Notes: generated by a model from the sequence alone, not told the origin. A DNA stretch of 64,000 bases from DASRYH01 sp035687245 (GCA_035687245.1 DASRYH010000050.1:47442-111441); one strand, 5' to 3'; numbered from the stretch's first letter, positions 8,896 through 17,477 are shown. Numbers and translations: made by a program.

Positions 8896-9972
8896 CTACA
8901 GCTCGATGAGGTCCTTCGGCGAACGGGTCAGAATCCTAGATCCACCCTCTTGGACCACTACCAAGTCCTCGATTCTAACACCCCCGAAGCCCGGCTCGTA
9001 GACGCCCGGCTCGATGGTAATGACGTTGCCTGCGACGAGCGTGTCGTTGCTGCGAGGGCTAGCACTGGGCGACTCGTGGACCTCGAGGCCCACACCATGC
9101 CCGAGACCGTGGCGGAACAGATCGCCGAATCCCCTCTGCTCAACCTCCCTGCGCGCTGCCGCATCCACTTCGCAGCCACTCGCGCCAGCGACGACAGCCG
9201 CGTTGCCCGCCTGATTGGCCGCGAGAACCGCTTCGTAGTACTCGCGCTGCCGGTCGGTGGCGCGACCCAGCACGACCGTGCGCGTCATATCGGCGCAGTA
9301 GCCGTCGACCTTGGCACCGAAGTCGAGTTTCACGAAGTCGCCGGTCTGGAAGGCGCGCTGGGTGATCTTCGCGTGCGGAAGCGCTGAGTTGGGCCCTCCT
9401 GCGATGATCGGTACGAAGGCGAGGCCGTCGCTGCCGTTCGTGCGCATGTAGAACTCGAGGTCGAGCGCGAGCTCGGCCTCGGTCACTCCGGGGCGGATGC
9501 GCCCAAGAATGTAGGTGAACGTGTCGTCAGTGAGCTGCTGGGCCGCGGCGATGCGCCCGATCTCCGCCTCGTCCTTCACCGCACGGAGTGCCTCCACCCA
9601 ACCACTCGCCATGTGGGTGTCGACCCCCAGCGCCTTGCGAGCGCCTTCGAAGCCCTTGAGCGACATCGAGTCCTCGACGGCCGCAGCCCCATCTAGCAGC
9701 TCAGCTGCAGTCTCAATGACGTTGACCTTGGCCTCGACCACTCGCCAGCCGGTACCCACGGCAGCTGCGGTGGCAGCCTCGACGTAGCGGTTGTCGGTGA
9801 TGAGCGCGGCCGATTCGGCAGTCACAAGAGCAACGTGTGCCCGCTCGTCGTCAAAGACCCGCTCGAAACCCGTGATGTAGGCGACGTTGACCGGCTCGGT
9901 CACCGCGAGTCCGGCAACGCCCTCAGCGGCTATGCGCGCCCTGAGCTGCGCCAACCGGGACTCGGAGTTCAC
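8896..9972 (-). CDS. Xaa-Pro aminopeptidase/dipeptidase (M24B)
   Basis: This cytoplasmic metallopeptidase cleaves N-terminal residues or dipeptides next to proline. The 358-residue protein has a creatinase-like N-terminal domain followed by the pita-bread fold. Its five metal ligands are visible: LDFGAKVDGYCADMTRT (two Asp), RHGLGHGVGLEVHE (His), VITIEPGVYEPG (Glu) and GVRIEDLVVV (Glu). The frame is open to 10119, but the GTG at 9972 overlaps the aroQ stop as GTGA and begins at the conserved SRLAQLRARIAAEG, so it is the better start. It sits between aroQ and efp as in Bacillus yqhS-yqhT-efp. Confidence 0.92.
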   Translation of the reverse strand: MNSESRLAQLRARIAAEGVAGLAVTEPVNVAYITGFERVFDDERAHVALVTAESAALITDNRYVEAATAAAVGTGWRVVEAKVNVIETAAELLDGAAAVEDSMSLKGFEGARKALGVDTHMASGWVEALRAVKDEAEIGRIAAAQQLTDDTFTYILGRIRPGVTEAELALDLEFYMRTNGSDGLAFVPIIAGGPNSALPHAKITQRAFQTGDFVKLDFGAKVDGYCADMTRTVVLGRATDRQREYYEAVLAANQAGNAAVVAGASGCEVDAAARREVEQRGFGDLFRHGLGHGVGLEVHESPSASPRSNDTLVAGNVITIEPGVYEPGFGGVRIEDLVVVQEGGSRILTRSPKDLIEL

Positions 9973-10412
9973 GCGACCTCCTTGGCGAGCCGCGCGGCTG
10001 CACGAAGGGCGAGCATGTAGCTCGTCACGCCGAACCCGGAGATCTGACCGGCGCACGCCGGCGCGATTACGCTGGTGGCGCGGAACTTCTCGCGAGCGTG
10101 GATGTTGGAGAGGTGGCACTCGACGACCGGAATCGCAATCGCGCCTACGGCGTCGCGCAGCGCATACGAGTAGTGCGTGAACGCGCCGGGATTGAAGACG
10201 ATGCCGTGGCAGGTCTCGCGCGCGTCGTGGAGCGCGTCGATGAGCACGCCCTCGTGATTGCTCTGCCGAAAGACGAGCTCTACCCCGATCTCTTCGGCAA
10301 GCGAGCTCATGGCGGCCTCAATGTCGGCGAGCCTGGCAGCGCCGTAGACTTCGGGCTCACGCTCCCCCAACAGGTTCAGGTTGGGCCCGTTGAGCACGAG
10401 AATGCGGATCAT
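9969..10412 (-). CDS. aroQ: 3-dehydroquinate dehydratase, type II
   Basis: The type II enzyme dehydrates 3-dehydroquinate to 3-dehydroshikimate, step three of the shikimate pathway. The 147-residue product begins MIRILVLNGPNLNLLGEREP, the family hallmark, with the catalytic tyrosine in EVYG just after. It contains FNPGAFTHYSYALRDA and VECHLSNIHARE with the catalytic histidine. A much longer open frame extends to 10787, but the ATG at 10412 overlaps the aroB stop (ATGA) and matches the known N-terminus. It is the last gene of the aroC-aroK-aroB-aroQ series in transcription order and is itself coupled to the peptidase gene. Confidence 0.96.
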   Translation of the reverse strand: MIRILVLNGPNLNLLGEREPEVYGAARLADIEAAMSSLAEEIGVELVFRQSNHEGVLIDALHDARETCHGIVFNPGAFTHYSYALRDAVGAIAIPVVECHLSNIHAREKFRATSVIAPACAGQISGFGVTSYMLALRAAARLAKEVA

Positions 10413-11515
10413 GATCGTGCCTCTCCCTTTGTCGCCGCCCACGCGGCGAGATGTGCCGAAAGCACGGCATCGTCCACGGCCGTGCACTCCCAGACGCCAG
10501 GCGCGCTCGGCAGTACCATGCGCACCGAACCGGCCCTTACCTTCTTGTCCCCATGCATCGCCGAAAGCAGCAGATCGACACGCGGCTCGAGCTCGAGTGA
10601 GGCAAGTCCCACGAGGTCGAGGAGCCGGTCTTGCCTGCGCACGAACTCCGCATCCGTCCTGCCTTCGGCAAGTGCAACGCGCGCGGCGAAGCGCATTCCT
10701 TCGGCAACGGCGGCACCATGAGTGAAGGTGCCATAGCCGGCAACCTTCTCTACGGCGTGACCGAGTGTGTGTCCGTAGTTCAAGCACTCGCGCGGGCCCT
10801 CTTCGCGTTCGTCTCGAGCCACAACCGCCGACTTGAACGCCACGCAGCGCTCGATGAGCTCCTCGATCACTGTCGCTTCCCGGTTGGCGATCTCAGAGGC
10901 GTGCGATTCGGTCCATGCAGTGAATTCCTCGCTGTCGAGCAACGCGCTCTTGACGGCCTCTGCTACACCCGAGAGCCACTCTGGCTCAGGCAGCGTGGCG
11001 AGCGTCGAGGTGTCGGCCACAACCACGATCGGCTGCTTGAACGCGCCCGCGAGGTTTTTGCCCGCCTCGAGGTCGACGGCCGTCTTGCCCCCGACCGACG
11101 AGTCGACCATCGCGAGCAGCGTCGTGGGCACTTGAGCGAACGCGATACCGCGCTGGTAGACAGCGGCGGTGAAGCCGGCGAGGTCGCCGATCACGCCGCC
11201 GCCAACGGCCACCACGAGGTCATCGCGACCGAGTCTGGCAGCAGCCATCGCTTCGACAATCTGGCCGGCGAGCGCCCAGTTCTTGGATGCCTCGCCCGCG
11301 GGCACCGTCATAGGAGTCACGTTGAAGCCCGCCCGTGCGAGCGACGTATCCACGCCAAGCGCCCAGCGCTCGGCGATGTTGCTGTCGGTCACCAACGCCA
11401 CGTTGCGTGCGGCGCTCAACTCCCGCAGGCGTGGTCCGATACCGCCCAGAAGATCCGGGCCGATCTCGACATCGTATGTCGCGCCGGGAACCGGGACTGA
11501 CACAGAACGCGTCAC
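10409..11515 (-). CDS. aroB: 3-dehydroquinate synthase
   Basis: AroB converts DAHP to 3-dehydroquinate using NAD+ and a divalent metal. The 368-residue protein shows GGGVIGDLAGFTAAVYQRG (NAD-binding), TTLLAMVDSSVGGKTAVDL and the metal ligands around RECLNYGHTLGHAVE and FTHGAAVAEGM. The start is GTG at 11515, overlapping the aroK stop as GTGA; the 3' end overlaps aroQ as ATGA. The tight overlaps imply stoichiometric, coupled translation of the pathway enzymes. The length is normal and no key residue appears to be missing. Confidence 0.97.
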   Translation of the reverse strand: MTRSVSVPVPGATYDVEIGPDLLGGIGPRLRELSAARNVALVTDSNIAERWALGVDTSLARAGFNVTPMTVPAGEASKNWALAGQIVEAMAAARLGRDDLVVAVGGGVIGDLAGFTAAVYQRGIAFAQVPTTLLAMVDSSVGGKTAVDLEAGKNLAGAFKQPIVVVADTSTLATLPEPEWLSGVAEAVKSALLDSEEFTAWTESHASEIANREATVIEELIERCVAFKSAVVARDEREEGPRECLNYGHTLGHAVEKVAGYGTFTHGAAVAEGMRFAARVALAEGRTDAEFVRRQDRLLDLVGLASLELEPRVDLLLSAMHGDKKVRAGSVRMVLPSAPGVWECTAVDDAVLSAHLAAWAATKGEARS

Positions 11516-12030
11516 AAGAGCTCCTCAACTGCCGAAAGGGCGCGCATCGCCACTTCTTCGGCGCTCGCACCGCCGGTGTCTATGCATGCGTCGGCCACTC
11601 CGGAGTAGAGCGCTTCTCGCGCGCCCAGCAGAGCGGTCGCCGCCAGCGTACCGCCGGGTCCGGCCAGAAGCGGACGGGTAGATACGTCGCCGATACGAGC
11701 AATCGCCTCGCCCGCGGATACCTGCAGGTAGAGCACGACGCCCAGCTCCTTGAGGAGCGAGCGGTTCTCGGGCCGGACGACGACGCCTCCGCCGCAGGCC
11801 ACCACGGACGCTGGCTGACCGGCAAGTGCCGCCAGCGCCTCGGTCTCCATCTCGCGGAAGCGCTCCTCGCCGAGGGTCGCGAAGACCTCGGGGACGGACA
11901 TTCCCGCGCTTGCCTCGATGGCATCGTCCAAGTCGACAAAGGGTCGGTCGAGCTCTTCGGCGATTCGCACCCCTACCGTCGATTTGCCGGCGCCCATGAA
12001 ACCGACGATGAAGATGTGGCCGTGGCTCAC
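11512..12030 (-). CDS. aroK: Shikimate kinase
   Basis: This P-loop kinase phosphorylates shikimate at O-3. The 172-residue product has GFMGAGKSTVG (Walker A) near residues 9-19, the shikimate-binding DLDDAIEASAGMS and the VVACGGGVVVRPEN loop. The frame continues up to 12060, but the GTG at 12030 overlaps the aroC stop (GTGA), matching the pattern of the two downstream junctions and placing the P-loop at the usual distance from the start. It lies between aroC and aroB in the shikimate operon. Confidence 0.95.
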   Translation of the reverse strand: MSHGHIFIVGFMGAGKSTVGVRIAEELDRPFVDLDDAIEASAGMSVPEVFATLGEERFREMETEALAALAGQPASVVACGGGVVVRPENRSLLKELGVVLYLQVSAGEAIARIGDVSTRPLLAGPGGTLAATALLGAREALYSGVADACIDTGGASAEEVAMRALSAVEELL

Positions 12031-13175
12031 CGGCTGACCCTGTCGCGGTATCGGTCCCACGCGGCGACCATGTCGTCGGCCGAATCGCGGCCGAAGGTAT
12101 CGAGGTAGGCTCGGGCCAGTGCAAAGGCGACTTCGGCCTCGGCAACTACCGCAGCCGCGGGCACGGCGCAGACGTCGCTGCGCTCCTTGCTTGCGTCGAT
12201 TGGCTCGTGCGTGTCGAGATCCACGCTGCCCAGCGGGCGCATGAGCGTTGGGATCGGCTTCATCGCCGCGCGGACCACGAGCAGCTCGCCGTTGGTCATG
12301 CCACCCTCGAGTCCACCCGCTCGGTTCGTGGCACGCGAGAAGCCGGTGCCTTGCGTGTAGCGGATCTCGTCGTGCACGGTGCTCCCACGTCGCTTCGCCG
12401 CAGCGAAGCCGTCGCCGAATTCGACGCCCTTGATGGCAGGAATGGACAGCACCGACGCGCCGAGGTCGGCATCGAGGCGCCTAGCGGCCTCCGCGTAGCT
12501 GCCAAGACCGGGTACGAGCCCGCTCGCGGTCACCACGAAGACCCCACCGAGCGACTCTCCGTCGGCGCGCGCCGCATCGATCTCGTCGCGCATGGCCTGG
12601 GCCACTTCGGCATCGGGACAGCGCACATCGCACGCTTCCACCGCTTCGAGGTCAACGCCGGCCGGGTCGACGTCATCGCACGCCGCTGAACCGATGGACT
12701 CGACGTAGGACGCTATCTGCACGCCGAAGAGGCCGAGTACGGCCTTTGCGATGCCGCCGGCGGCGACTCGCGCAGCGGTCTCACGCGCGCTGGCGCGCTC
12801 GAGGATGTCTCGCATGTCGTCCGAGCCGGTCTTGAGGACTCCGCCGAGATCGGCGTGGCCGGGACGAGGAGCCGTCTCGCGAACGCCGACAGGCTTCTCC
12901 CCTTCGGCGGCCATTACGTCGGTCCAGTTGTCCCAGTCGCGGTTGGCGACGGTCAGACAGACGGGGCTACCGATCGTTGCGCCGAACCGGATGCCGGACA
13001 GCACGGTTGCGCGGTCGGTTTCGATCCTCTGGCGACCTCCGCGGCCATAGCCGCCTTGGCGACGCTTCAAATCGGTGTTGATGGTGGCGAGGTCGACGGG
13101 AACACCAGCGGGGACTCCGCTGACGATGGCGCACAGAGCGCGTCCGTGTGACTCCCCTGCAGTGGTATAGCGCAT
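12027..13175 (-). CDS. aroC: Chorismate synthase
   Basis: AroC forms chorismate from 5-enolpyruvylshikimate-3-phosphate with reduced FMN. The 382-residue protein starts MRYTTAGESHGRALCAIVSG and has RRQGGYGRGGRQRIETD, the flavin-site ARASARETAARVAAGG-like stretch (here ERASARETAARVAAGG) and GGLEGGMTNGELLVVRAAMKP, all family signatures. It is the first gene of the shikimate cluster in transcription order, with a separate 78 bp leader holding a likely promoter. The aroA (EPSP synthase) and aroF/G genes are not in the window; aroE is about 14 kb away beyond the pilus locus. Confidence 0.97.
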   Translation of the reverse strand: MRYTTAGESHGRALCAIVSGVPAGVPVDLATINTDLKRRQGGYGRGGRQRIETDRATVLSGIRFGATIGSPVCLTVANRDWDNWTDVMAAEGEKPVGVRETAPRPGHADLGGVLKTGSDDMRDILERASARETAARVAAGGIAKAVLGLFGVQIASYVESIGSAACDDVDPAGVDLEAVEACDVRCPDAEVAQAMRDEIDAARADGESLGGVFVVTASGLVPGLGSYAEAARRLDADLGASVLSIPAIKGVEFGDGFAAAKRRGSTVHDEIRYTQGTGFSRATNRAGGLEGGMTNGELLVVRAAMKPIPTLMRPLGSVDLDTHEPIDASKERSDVCAVPAAAVVAEAEVAFALARAYLDTFGRDSADDMVAAWDRYRDRVSR

Positions 13176-13215
13176 GGCAACGCGGACCTTTCAGGTCACG
13201 AGTTCAGGTGCGCAG

Positions 13216-13221
13216 ATTCTA
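13216..13221 (-). promoter_or_regulatory. Likely -10 element of the aroC-aroK-aroB-aroQ operon
   Basis: On the minus strand the hexamer TAGAAT (five of six to consensus) lies 40 bp upstream of the aroC ATG in the short gap between the PilP-like gene and aroC. An AAAGG ribosome-binding site precedes the start codon. The -35 region about 17 bp further up is a poor match, so strength cannot be judged. It would separate the aro genes from the upstream pilMNOP-like genes. Confidence 0.4.
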
Positions 13222-13254
13222 ACAGAGCAGGGGTGTTGGGCAGGTGCGCTTCGG

Positions 13255-13875
13255 CTACTTACTGATGCCCTGACCGACCGAGAGGGTGACCTCGCTGTCG
13301 CCGTAGAGCATCGTCGCCGAAGAGGACGTCAGGTTGACGACCTTCCAGGGCGTGCCTTCGAGCGTATCGCCTTCACCGGCCGTGTAGCTCTTACCGTTCC
13401 AGATGAAGGTGGCGACAAGATCACCATCGACCGTCTTGATGCTCTCCAGCGCCAGCGTGTCCGCCGGAACCGACGCGGTCGAGCTCGTATTCGTGCTGCC
13501 CGAAGTGCCGGTCGACGAAGTCGTCGTCGCCGAGACAGGCGGTTTCACCGTGGGCACGAATGGGTTGCGGAATGTGAAAACGTCCTCGACGGGATCCGCA
13601 TCGCGCGCGGTTGCAGGCTCAGTTGGCGTCGCGGGCTTCTGGTTGCTCGCCGTAGTGACAGGTGCCTTGGCCGCATCCTTGGCCGCGTCCTTGACCGCGT
13701 TGAACAGACCGTTGCCCAGTATCAGCAATCCGACTGTGGCGAGAAGAGCCGCTACGATGGCGAGCCCTCCGGCGATCATAAGCGCCTTGCCAAGAGTCGT
13801 TGAGAAGAATCCCGCCTTCGGCTCGACTGCTGCGTCCGCCTGAGGGACAGGGGCCGGGTTCATGTTGTCGACCAT
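13255..13875 (-). CDS. PilP-like type IV pilus assembly protein
   Basis: The 206-residue protein has a short cytoplasmic N-terminus, one membrane helix at about 29-53 (LGKALMIAGGLAIVAALLATV), a Ser/Thr/Pro-rich linker and a small beta domain from about 140. The segment VFTFRNPFVPTVKPP resembles the R-x-PF motif before the PilP/GspC homology region, and TLEGTPWKVVNLTSSSATM and YGDSEVTLSVGQGI resemble its C-terminal strands. It directly follows PilM, PilN and PilO genes in operon order, the normal place for pilP. In diderm bacteria PilP contacts the PilQ secretin; no secretin gene is seen here. Homology is weak, hence moderate confidence. Confidence 0.6.
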   Translation of the reverse strand: MVDNMNPAPVPQADAAVEPKAGFFSTTLGKALMIAGGLAIVAALLATVGLLILGNGLFNAVKDAAKDAAKAPVTTASNQKPATPTEPATARDADPVEDVFTFRNPFVPTVKPPVSATTTSSTGTSGSTNTSSTASVPADTLALESIKTVDGDLVATFIWNGKSYTAGEGDTLEGTPWKVVNLTSSSATMLYGDSEVTLSVGQGISK

Positions 13876-13888
13876 CTCTGCTCCCCCC

Positions 13889-14506
13889 TTACTGGGCCGG
13901 CGCCGTAGCAGGCGCGCTTGCCGATGCGTCAGCCGATGCCGGCAGTACGTACGTCGTGATCTTCATCGTGGTCTGGACGTCATACTGGCCCAGCGACGGT
14001 TCCTTATCCTTGCGTGTCTGCTCGTCAATCGGCTCCGAGCGCAGCTCGTTGACGCGGACGAGGCGAGACATCTTCTGCAGGTCCTGGACGAAGTCGACAG
14101 AGTCGCTCCAGGAGCCCCAAGTGACCACGTTCAGGCTCATCTCGACGTAGGGCTTGCCGGCTGGCATGAGCGGCGGCTGCGGCTCGATCCTTCTGATGAG
14201 CACGCCATCGTCATAGGCACGGTCCTGCAGCTCAACGAGGAGCGAGGGCAGCTCAGGGGTGTCGGGCAGCGATGCCGCCAGCTGTAGCAGCTCGGCATCG
14301 TTCTGGACGGCACGGTCACGCACTTCCTTGCGCCTATCCAGTAAAGTCTTGGCCTCGCCCTGCTGCCGTTCCGCCGAGGCGATGTCGGCATCGAGCTGGC
14401 GCATCTGAGCGATCTTGGGAACGATCAGCGCCACGACTGCGACGACCACCAGCAGCAGGAACAATGCTGCTACGAGCATGAGTTGGTTTCGCGGTGAGAG
14501 TTTCAT
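13889..14506 (-). CDS. pilO: Type IV pilus inner-membrane protein PilO
   Basis: PilO pairs with PilN in the membrane alignment complex that links the motor to the pilus. The 205-residue protein has a short cytoplasmic start (MKLSPRNQ), one membrane helix at about 9-31, a coiled coil from about 35 to 75 (MRQLDADIASAERQQGEAKT) and a ferredoxin-like domain with LPDTPELPSLLVELQDRAYD, as in other PilO proteins. It ends in an Ala/Ser/Pro tail. It lies 9 bp downstream of pilN and 13 bp upstream of the PilP-like gene. Confidence 0.85.
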   Translation of the reverse strand: MKLSPRNQLMLVAALFLLLVVVAVVALIVPKIAQMRQLDADIASAERQQGEAKTLLDRRKEVRDRAVQNDAELLQLAASLPDTPELPSLLVELQDRAYDDGVLIRRIEPQPPLMPAGKPYVEMSLNVVTWGSWSDSVDFVQDLQKMSRLVRVNELRSEPIDEQTRKDKEPSLGQYDVQTTMKITTYVLPASADASASAPATAPAQ

Positions 14507-14515
14507 GGCTGCCTA

Positions 14516-15160
14516 CTACTGGACCGCGGCCGTGGCCGAGGCGCTCGAAGAATCGGACGGGATTGCGATCTTCGCGGTTGCGGTGAAGTTGAGGACTTCC
14601 ACGCCGGTCGACGACGCGTCCTCGTCCAGACCCTGGAAACCGCTGTAGTCGCCGATCTCGGCAGTCGTGAGCCAAACATCGTAGAGCGAATCGAGCGAGT
14701 TCAAGCGCACGAGACTAGCAGCCGTGGACTTAAAGCTCGAAGCCATCGAAGCGCCGCCGCCACGCGGAGCGCATCCGTCGATGAGCAGCCCCTGCGTCTC
14801 ACTCGCCGTCAGAGTCTTGACGAAGACCTCTTCGGGCAGGATGACCGCGAGCTCTTCGGCGAGCCGGCCCATGTTGACCCGTCCAGCGATAGCAGCTGCT
14901 GCGACCTGCTCGCGCTGCCTGAGGGACGCTTCCTGCACCTCAAAGACGCGATAGGAGTCAGCCTGCGCCTGCAGCTTGCCGGTACTCTCCTCGATGGTCT
15001 GCAGGTCACGTGCGCGCGAGGAGGCCGTGAAGCTCAAGACGCCCCACACCGCGACAACGACTCCCAGTAGCACGAGGCCCGGAATGATGACGGCCGGGTA
15101 CCAGCGCTCGTACCTGCGGCGCTCGAGAATCTCAGCTGGCAGAAGGTTGATCCTGACCAT
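14516..15160 (-). CDS. pilN: Type IV pilus assembly protein PilN
   Basis: PilN is a bitopic membrane protein whose cytoplasmic N-terminus binds PilM. The 214-residue product begins MVRINLLPAEILERRR, the conserved INLLP motif that docks in the PilM groove. A membrane helix at about 23-45 and a periplasmic-side coiled coil plus ferredoxin-like domain follow. Its start overlaps the pilM stop (TAATG). It is the second gene of pilM-pilN-pilO-pilP. Confidence 0.9.
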   Translation of the reverse strand: MVRINLLPAEILERRRYERWYPAVIIPGLVLLGVVVAVWGVLSFTASSRARDLQTIEESTGKLQAQADSYRVFEVQEASLRQREQVAAAAIAGRVNMGRLAEELAVILPEEVFVKTLTASETQGLLIDGCAPRGGGASMASSFKSTAASLVRLNSLDSLYDVWLTTAEIGDYSGFQGLDEDASSTGVEVLNFTATAKIAIPSDSSSASATAAVQ

Positions 15161-16284
15161 TAGTCAAGACCCCCCAACGCCAATCCGATTGCAGGCGCGA
15201 CGCCAAGGCGGTCTGCCATGACGGCCGGCTCGACACTCGATGCCAGCTGCACCTGAGACAGCGGGTCGCCGATGACGACCTCAGTCTGAAGCCCGTTCGC
15301 GAGGTACGCAGGGAAGTTGCGCAAGGCTGCACCGCTGCCCGTAAGGATGATTCGCTTGATGGTGCGCAGCTGGGCAGCCTGCGTCAGGTAGTAGTCCAAC
15401 GATCGGCGGACTTCACCGATGAACTTGTTCGCCTCGCGCTCGAGCGCTTCCTGTGCGGCGCCCACGACCTGGGGATCTACTCCCGCGGGAACCGCAGGAG
15501 CTGAGCCGTCCAGTGCGGGCAGTCCAACCTGAAGCTTGAGCGTCTCCGCCTCGTCGAAGGTCAGGTTCAACACGCTGGAGACGGCCTGGGTGAACTGGCT
15601 ACCAGCCTGCGAAGACACACGAGTGAACCGTGTGACCCCACCCTCGACCACAGCGATGTTGGTGATACCCGAGCTCACGTGGATGAGGCCGACAGCCTCG
15701 CTGTTCTCGTGCTCATCGGGGAAGAGCACGCTCGACTCGCCCAGAAGCGACCTGACGAGCGCGAAAGCGGTCACGTCGATCTGCATGAGCTTGAGTCCGG
15801 CGCCTTCGACCGCATGTACGAGGTCGCTGATCATGTCGCGTTGCGCGGCAACGAGAAGCACTTCCATCATGTGCTCGTCGGCGGCGGTCACGTAGTCGCC
15901 GATCACCTCGTGCGAAAGGATAGCTTCGTCGATGGGAATCGGGATGTAGTCCTGGGCCTGATATTGGATGGCGCCGGCAAGCTCGGCCTTCTCCATGAAG
16001 GGCAGGTCGATCAGGCGCACAACGACCTTCTGGTTCGAGACTCCAACGGCAACTTCCTTGGAGCGGAAGCCTCCCGTGCGCCACAGGTCCTTGAGTGCGC
16101 CGGCGACCGCCTCAGCGTCGATGATCTCGCCCTCTACGACAGCACCGTAAGGCACGCCGACAGAGGCATACGACGAGAGAATGGGGCCGGAGCCGGATGG
16201 CCGAACCTGGACGGCGCGAACATGATCCGTCCCGATGTCCAACCCGATGGGTGGCGTCACTGCGCCAAAGGAAACAGGAGCCAC
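15160..16284 (-). CDS. pilM: Type IV pilus assembly ATPase-fold protein PilM
   Basis: PilM is an actin/FtsA-like cytoplasmic protein that anchors PilN and PilB. The 374-residue protein has GLDIGTDHVRAVQVR near its start (phosphate 1 loop), VVRLIDLPFMEKAELAGAI, YQAQDYIPIPIDEAILSHEV and a C-terminal LTGSGAALRNFPAYLANGL, all matching PilM. An ATG at 16302 is in frame, but a strong GGGAGGA site sits five bases before the GTG at 16284, so I take the GTG. A likely promoter lies about 64 bp upstream, making this the first gene of the pilMNOP-type unit. Confidence 0.9.
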   Translation of the reverse strand: MAPVSFGAVTPPIGLDIGTDHVRAVQVRPSGSGPILSSYASVGVPYGAVVEGEIIDAEAVAGALKDLWRTGGFRSKEVAVGVSNQKVVVRLIDLPFMEKAELAGAIQYQAQDYIPIPIDEAILSHEVIGDYVTAADEHMMEVLLVAAQRDMISDLVHAVEGAGLKLMQIDVTAFALVRSLLGESSVLFPDEHENSEAVGLIHVSSGITNIAVVEGGVTRFTRVSSQAGSQFTQAVSSVLNLTFDEAETLKLQVGLPALDGSAPAVPAGVDPQVVGAAQEALEREANKFIGEVRRSLDYYLTQAAQLRTIKRIILTGSGAALRNFPAYLANGLQTEVVIGDPLSQVQLASSVEPAVMADRLGVAPAIGLALGGLD

Positions 16285-16347
16285 GCAATCCTCCCTCGAC
16301 ATCTGCTACGACTAGTCTTCATCAACTTCTGCGATGCTCCCGCGGCG

Positions 16348-16353
16348 ATGATA
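16348..16353 (-). promoter_or_regulatory. Possible extended -10 promoter of pilM operon
   Basis: The minus strand reads TGATATCAT, an extended -10 (TG-n-TATCAT), 64 bp upstream of the pilM GTG. A TCGACA hexamer lies 15 bp upstream, close to the -35 consensus but with a short spacer. The spacer includes CACAG-N6-CTGTG (16356-16371). It is the only A/T-rich promoter-like block close to the gene. Confidence 0.4.
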
Positions 16354-16405
16354 TCACAGAGACTGCTGTGTCGACCCTGATAGCGCCGACCACGTTTTGT
16401 GATAT
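16351..16405. promoter_or_regulatory. Spaced inverted repeat ATATCACA/TGTGATAT upstream of pilM
   Basis: Perfect 8 bp inverted arms occur at 16351-16358 and 16398-16405, separated by 39 bp. The promoter-proximal arm overlaps the proposed -10 element. Such paired half-sites could bind a regulator that loops or spans the promoter. There is no direct evidence for a ligand or protein. Confidence 0.3.
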
Positions 16406-16476
16406 TCGCCACTCTTGCACAACTCTCATATCGGCAAGCGATGCCTGAGCCTTGAACTCTCATTTCCTGGTCCTGG

Positions 16477-17310
16477 TCAGGCCAGTCCGGCAAGCCTCAT
16501 GTACCACTGCCAGAGAGGTTCGCCCCCGAAGACCACCACGACGGTGGCGGCCGCGATGAAGGGGCCGAACGGCATCTTTTCCCGCCAACCCTTCAAGCGT
16601 CCGGCCGGCAGCATCCACAGAACGCCGAGGATGCTCGCCAGGAACAGAACCATGACGGCGTACGGCCCAACGAAGACACCGATCGCGCCAAGCAGTTTCA
16701 CGTCCCCCATGCCGAATCCGTCGGCCTTGCGTACCGCCGAATAGAGCGCCGCGAGGCCGAGGCTCAGCCCCGCGCCAAGCAGCACGCCCGCAAGAGCGCC
16801 ATACAACGGATCTGCGGGCCAGCCGCCCGCTGACGCAGGCACGAGTGGCATCGCAGCCCAACCGATCAACTTGGCAGCAGCAGCGAGCACAAGACCGGAA
16901 CCGAAGAGCCCGGCGACGAGCACATTCGGCAGACGCATCACATCGATGTCGATCATCGAGAGCAGTAGGAGCAGGGTGAACAGCACGATCGCGGGCACCG
17001 TCTTCGGCCCCATGTGGTAGTAGGAGCCCGCGAGCCACCACAGAAGGCCCATCGCGGCCTCAACGAGTGGGTACCTGGTGGAGATGGGGTCTCCGCAGTC
17101 CGCGCACTTCCCGCGCAGCCATAGCCAGCCGAGCACCGGCACGTTGTGGTACCAGCGGATCGGATGGCCGCACGCCGGGCAGTGCGATGCGGGGTAGTTG
17201 AGCGACTCGCCTCGAGGCAGCCGGTAGATCACGACATTCCCAAAGCTACCGATGAGCAGGCCGAACACCCCGAGAAGGAGCGGTCCGAGCCACGAAGGGA
17301 CTTCCAGCAC
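16477..17310 (-). CDS. pilD: Prepilin peptidase / N-methyltransferase (A24)
   Basis: This membrane aspartyl peptidase cleaves prepilin leaders and methylates the new N-terminal residue. The 277-residue protein shows LLIGSFGNVVIYRLPRGES, two zinc pairs at C44/C47 and C69/C72 (CPACG and CADCG), and the catalytic aspartates in SMIDIDVMRLPN and GFGMGDVKLLGAIG. About seven membrane helices are apparent. The frame is open to 17574, but that extension is unlike the family and runs through a hairpin terminator; the GTG at 17310 with AAGGAC upstream fits. It lies between the pilin gene and pilM. Confidence 0.92.
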   Translation of the reverse strand: MLEVPSWLGPLLLGVFGLLIGSFGNVVIYRLPRGESLNYPASHCPACGHPIRWYHNVPVLGWLWLRGKCADCGDPISTRYPLVEAAMGLLWWLAGSYYHMGPKTVPAIVLFTLLLLLSMIDIDVMRLPNVLVAGLFGSGLVLAAAAKLIGWAAMPLVPASAGGWPADPLYGALAGVLLGAGLSLGLAALYSAVRKADGFGMGDVKLLGAIGVFVGPYAVMVLFLASILGVLWMLPAGRLKGWREKMPFGPFIAAATVVVVFGGEPLWQWYMRLAGLA

Positions 17311-17429
17311 CTTGACAGGTCCTTTCGACGACGAGTGGCGAAACGAGCCTAGCCGAAGTGGGTTTCGGCCGCCACACCGGTCCACGCCGGTGCGCACCAG
17401 AGTGTTGTCGCTTCCTCCGGAGAAACAAG

Positions 17430-17453
17430 AAGGGCCGGGAGATCCCGGCCCTT
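17430..17453 (-). terminator. Intrinsic terminator after the pilin gene
   Basis: Eleven-base arms AAGGGCCGGGA and TCCCGGCCCTT face each other across a two-base centre, 25 bp beyond the pilin stop. On the minus strand the stem is followed by TTCTTGTTTCTCC. The site separates the pilin transcript from pilD and would allow the pilin to be made at a different level from the assembly genes. Confidence 0.75.
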
Positions 17454-17477
17454 CCGTTACGCTTTGGTTCGATTGGC

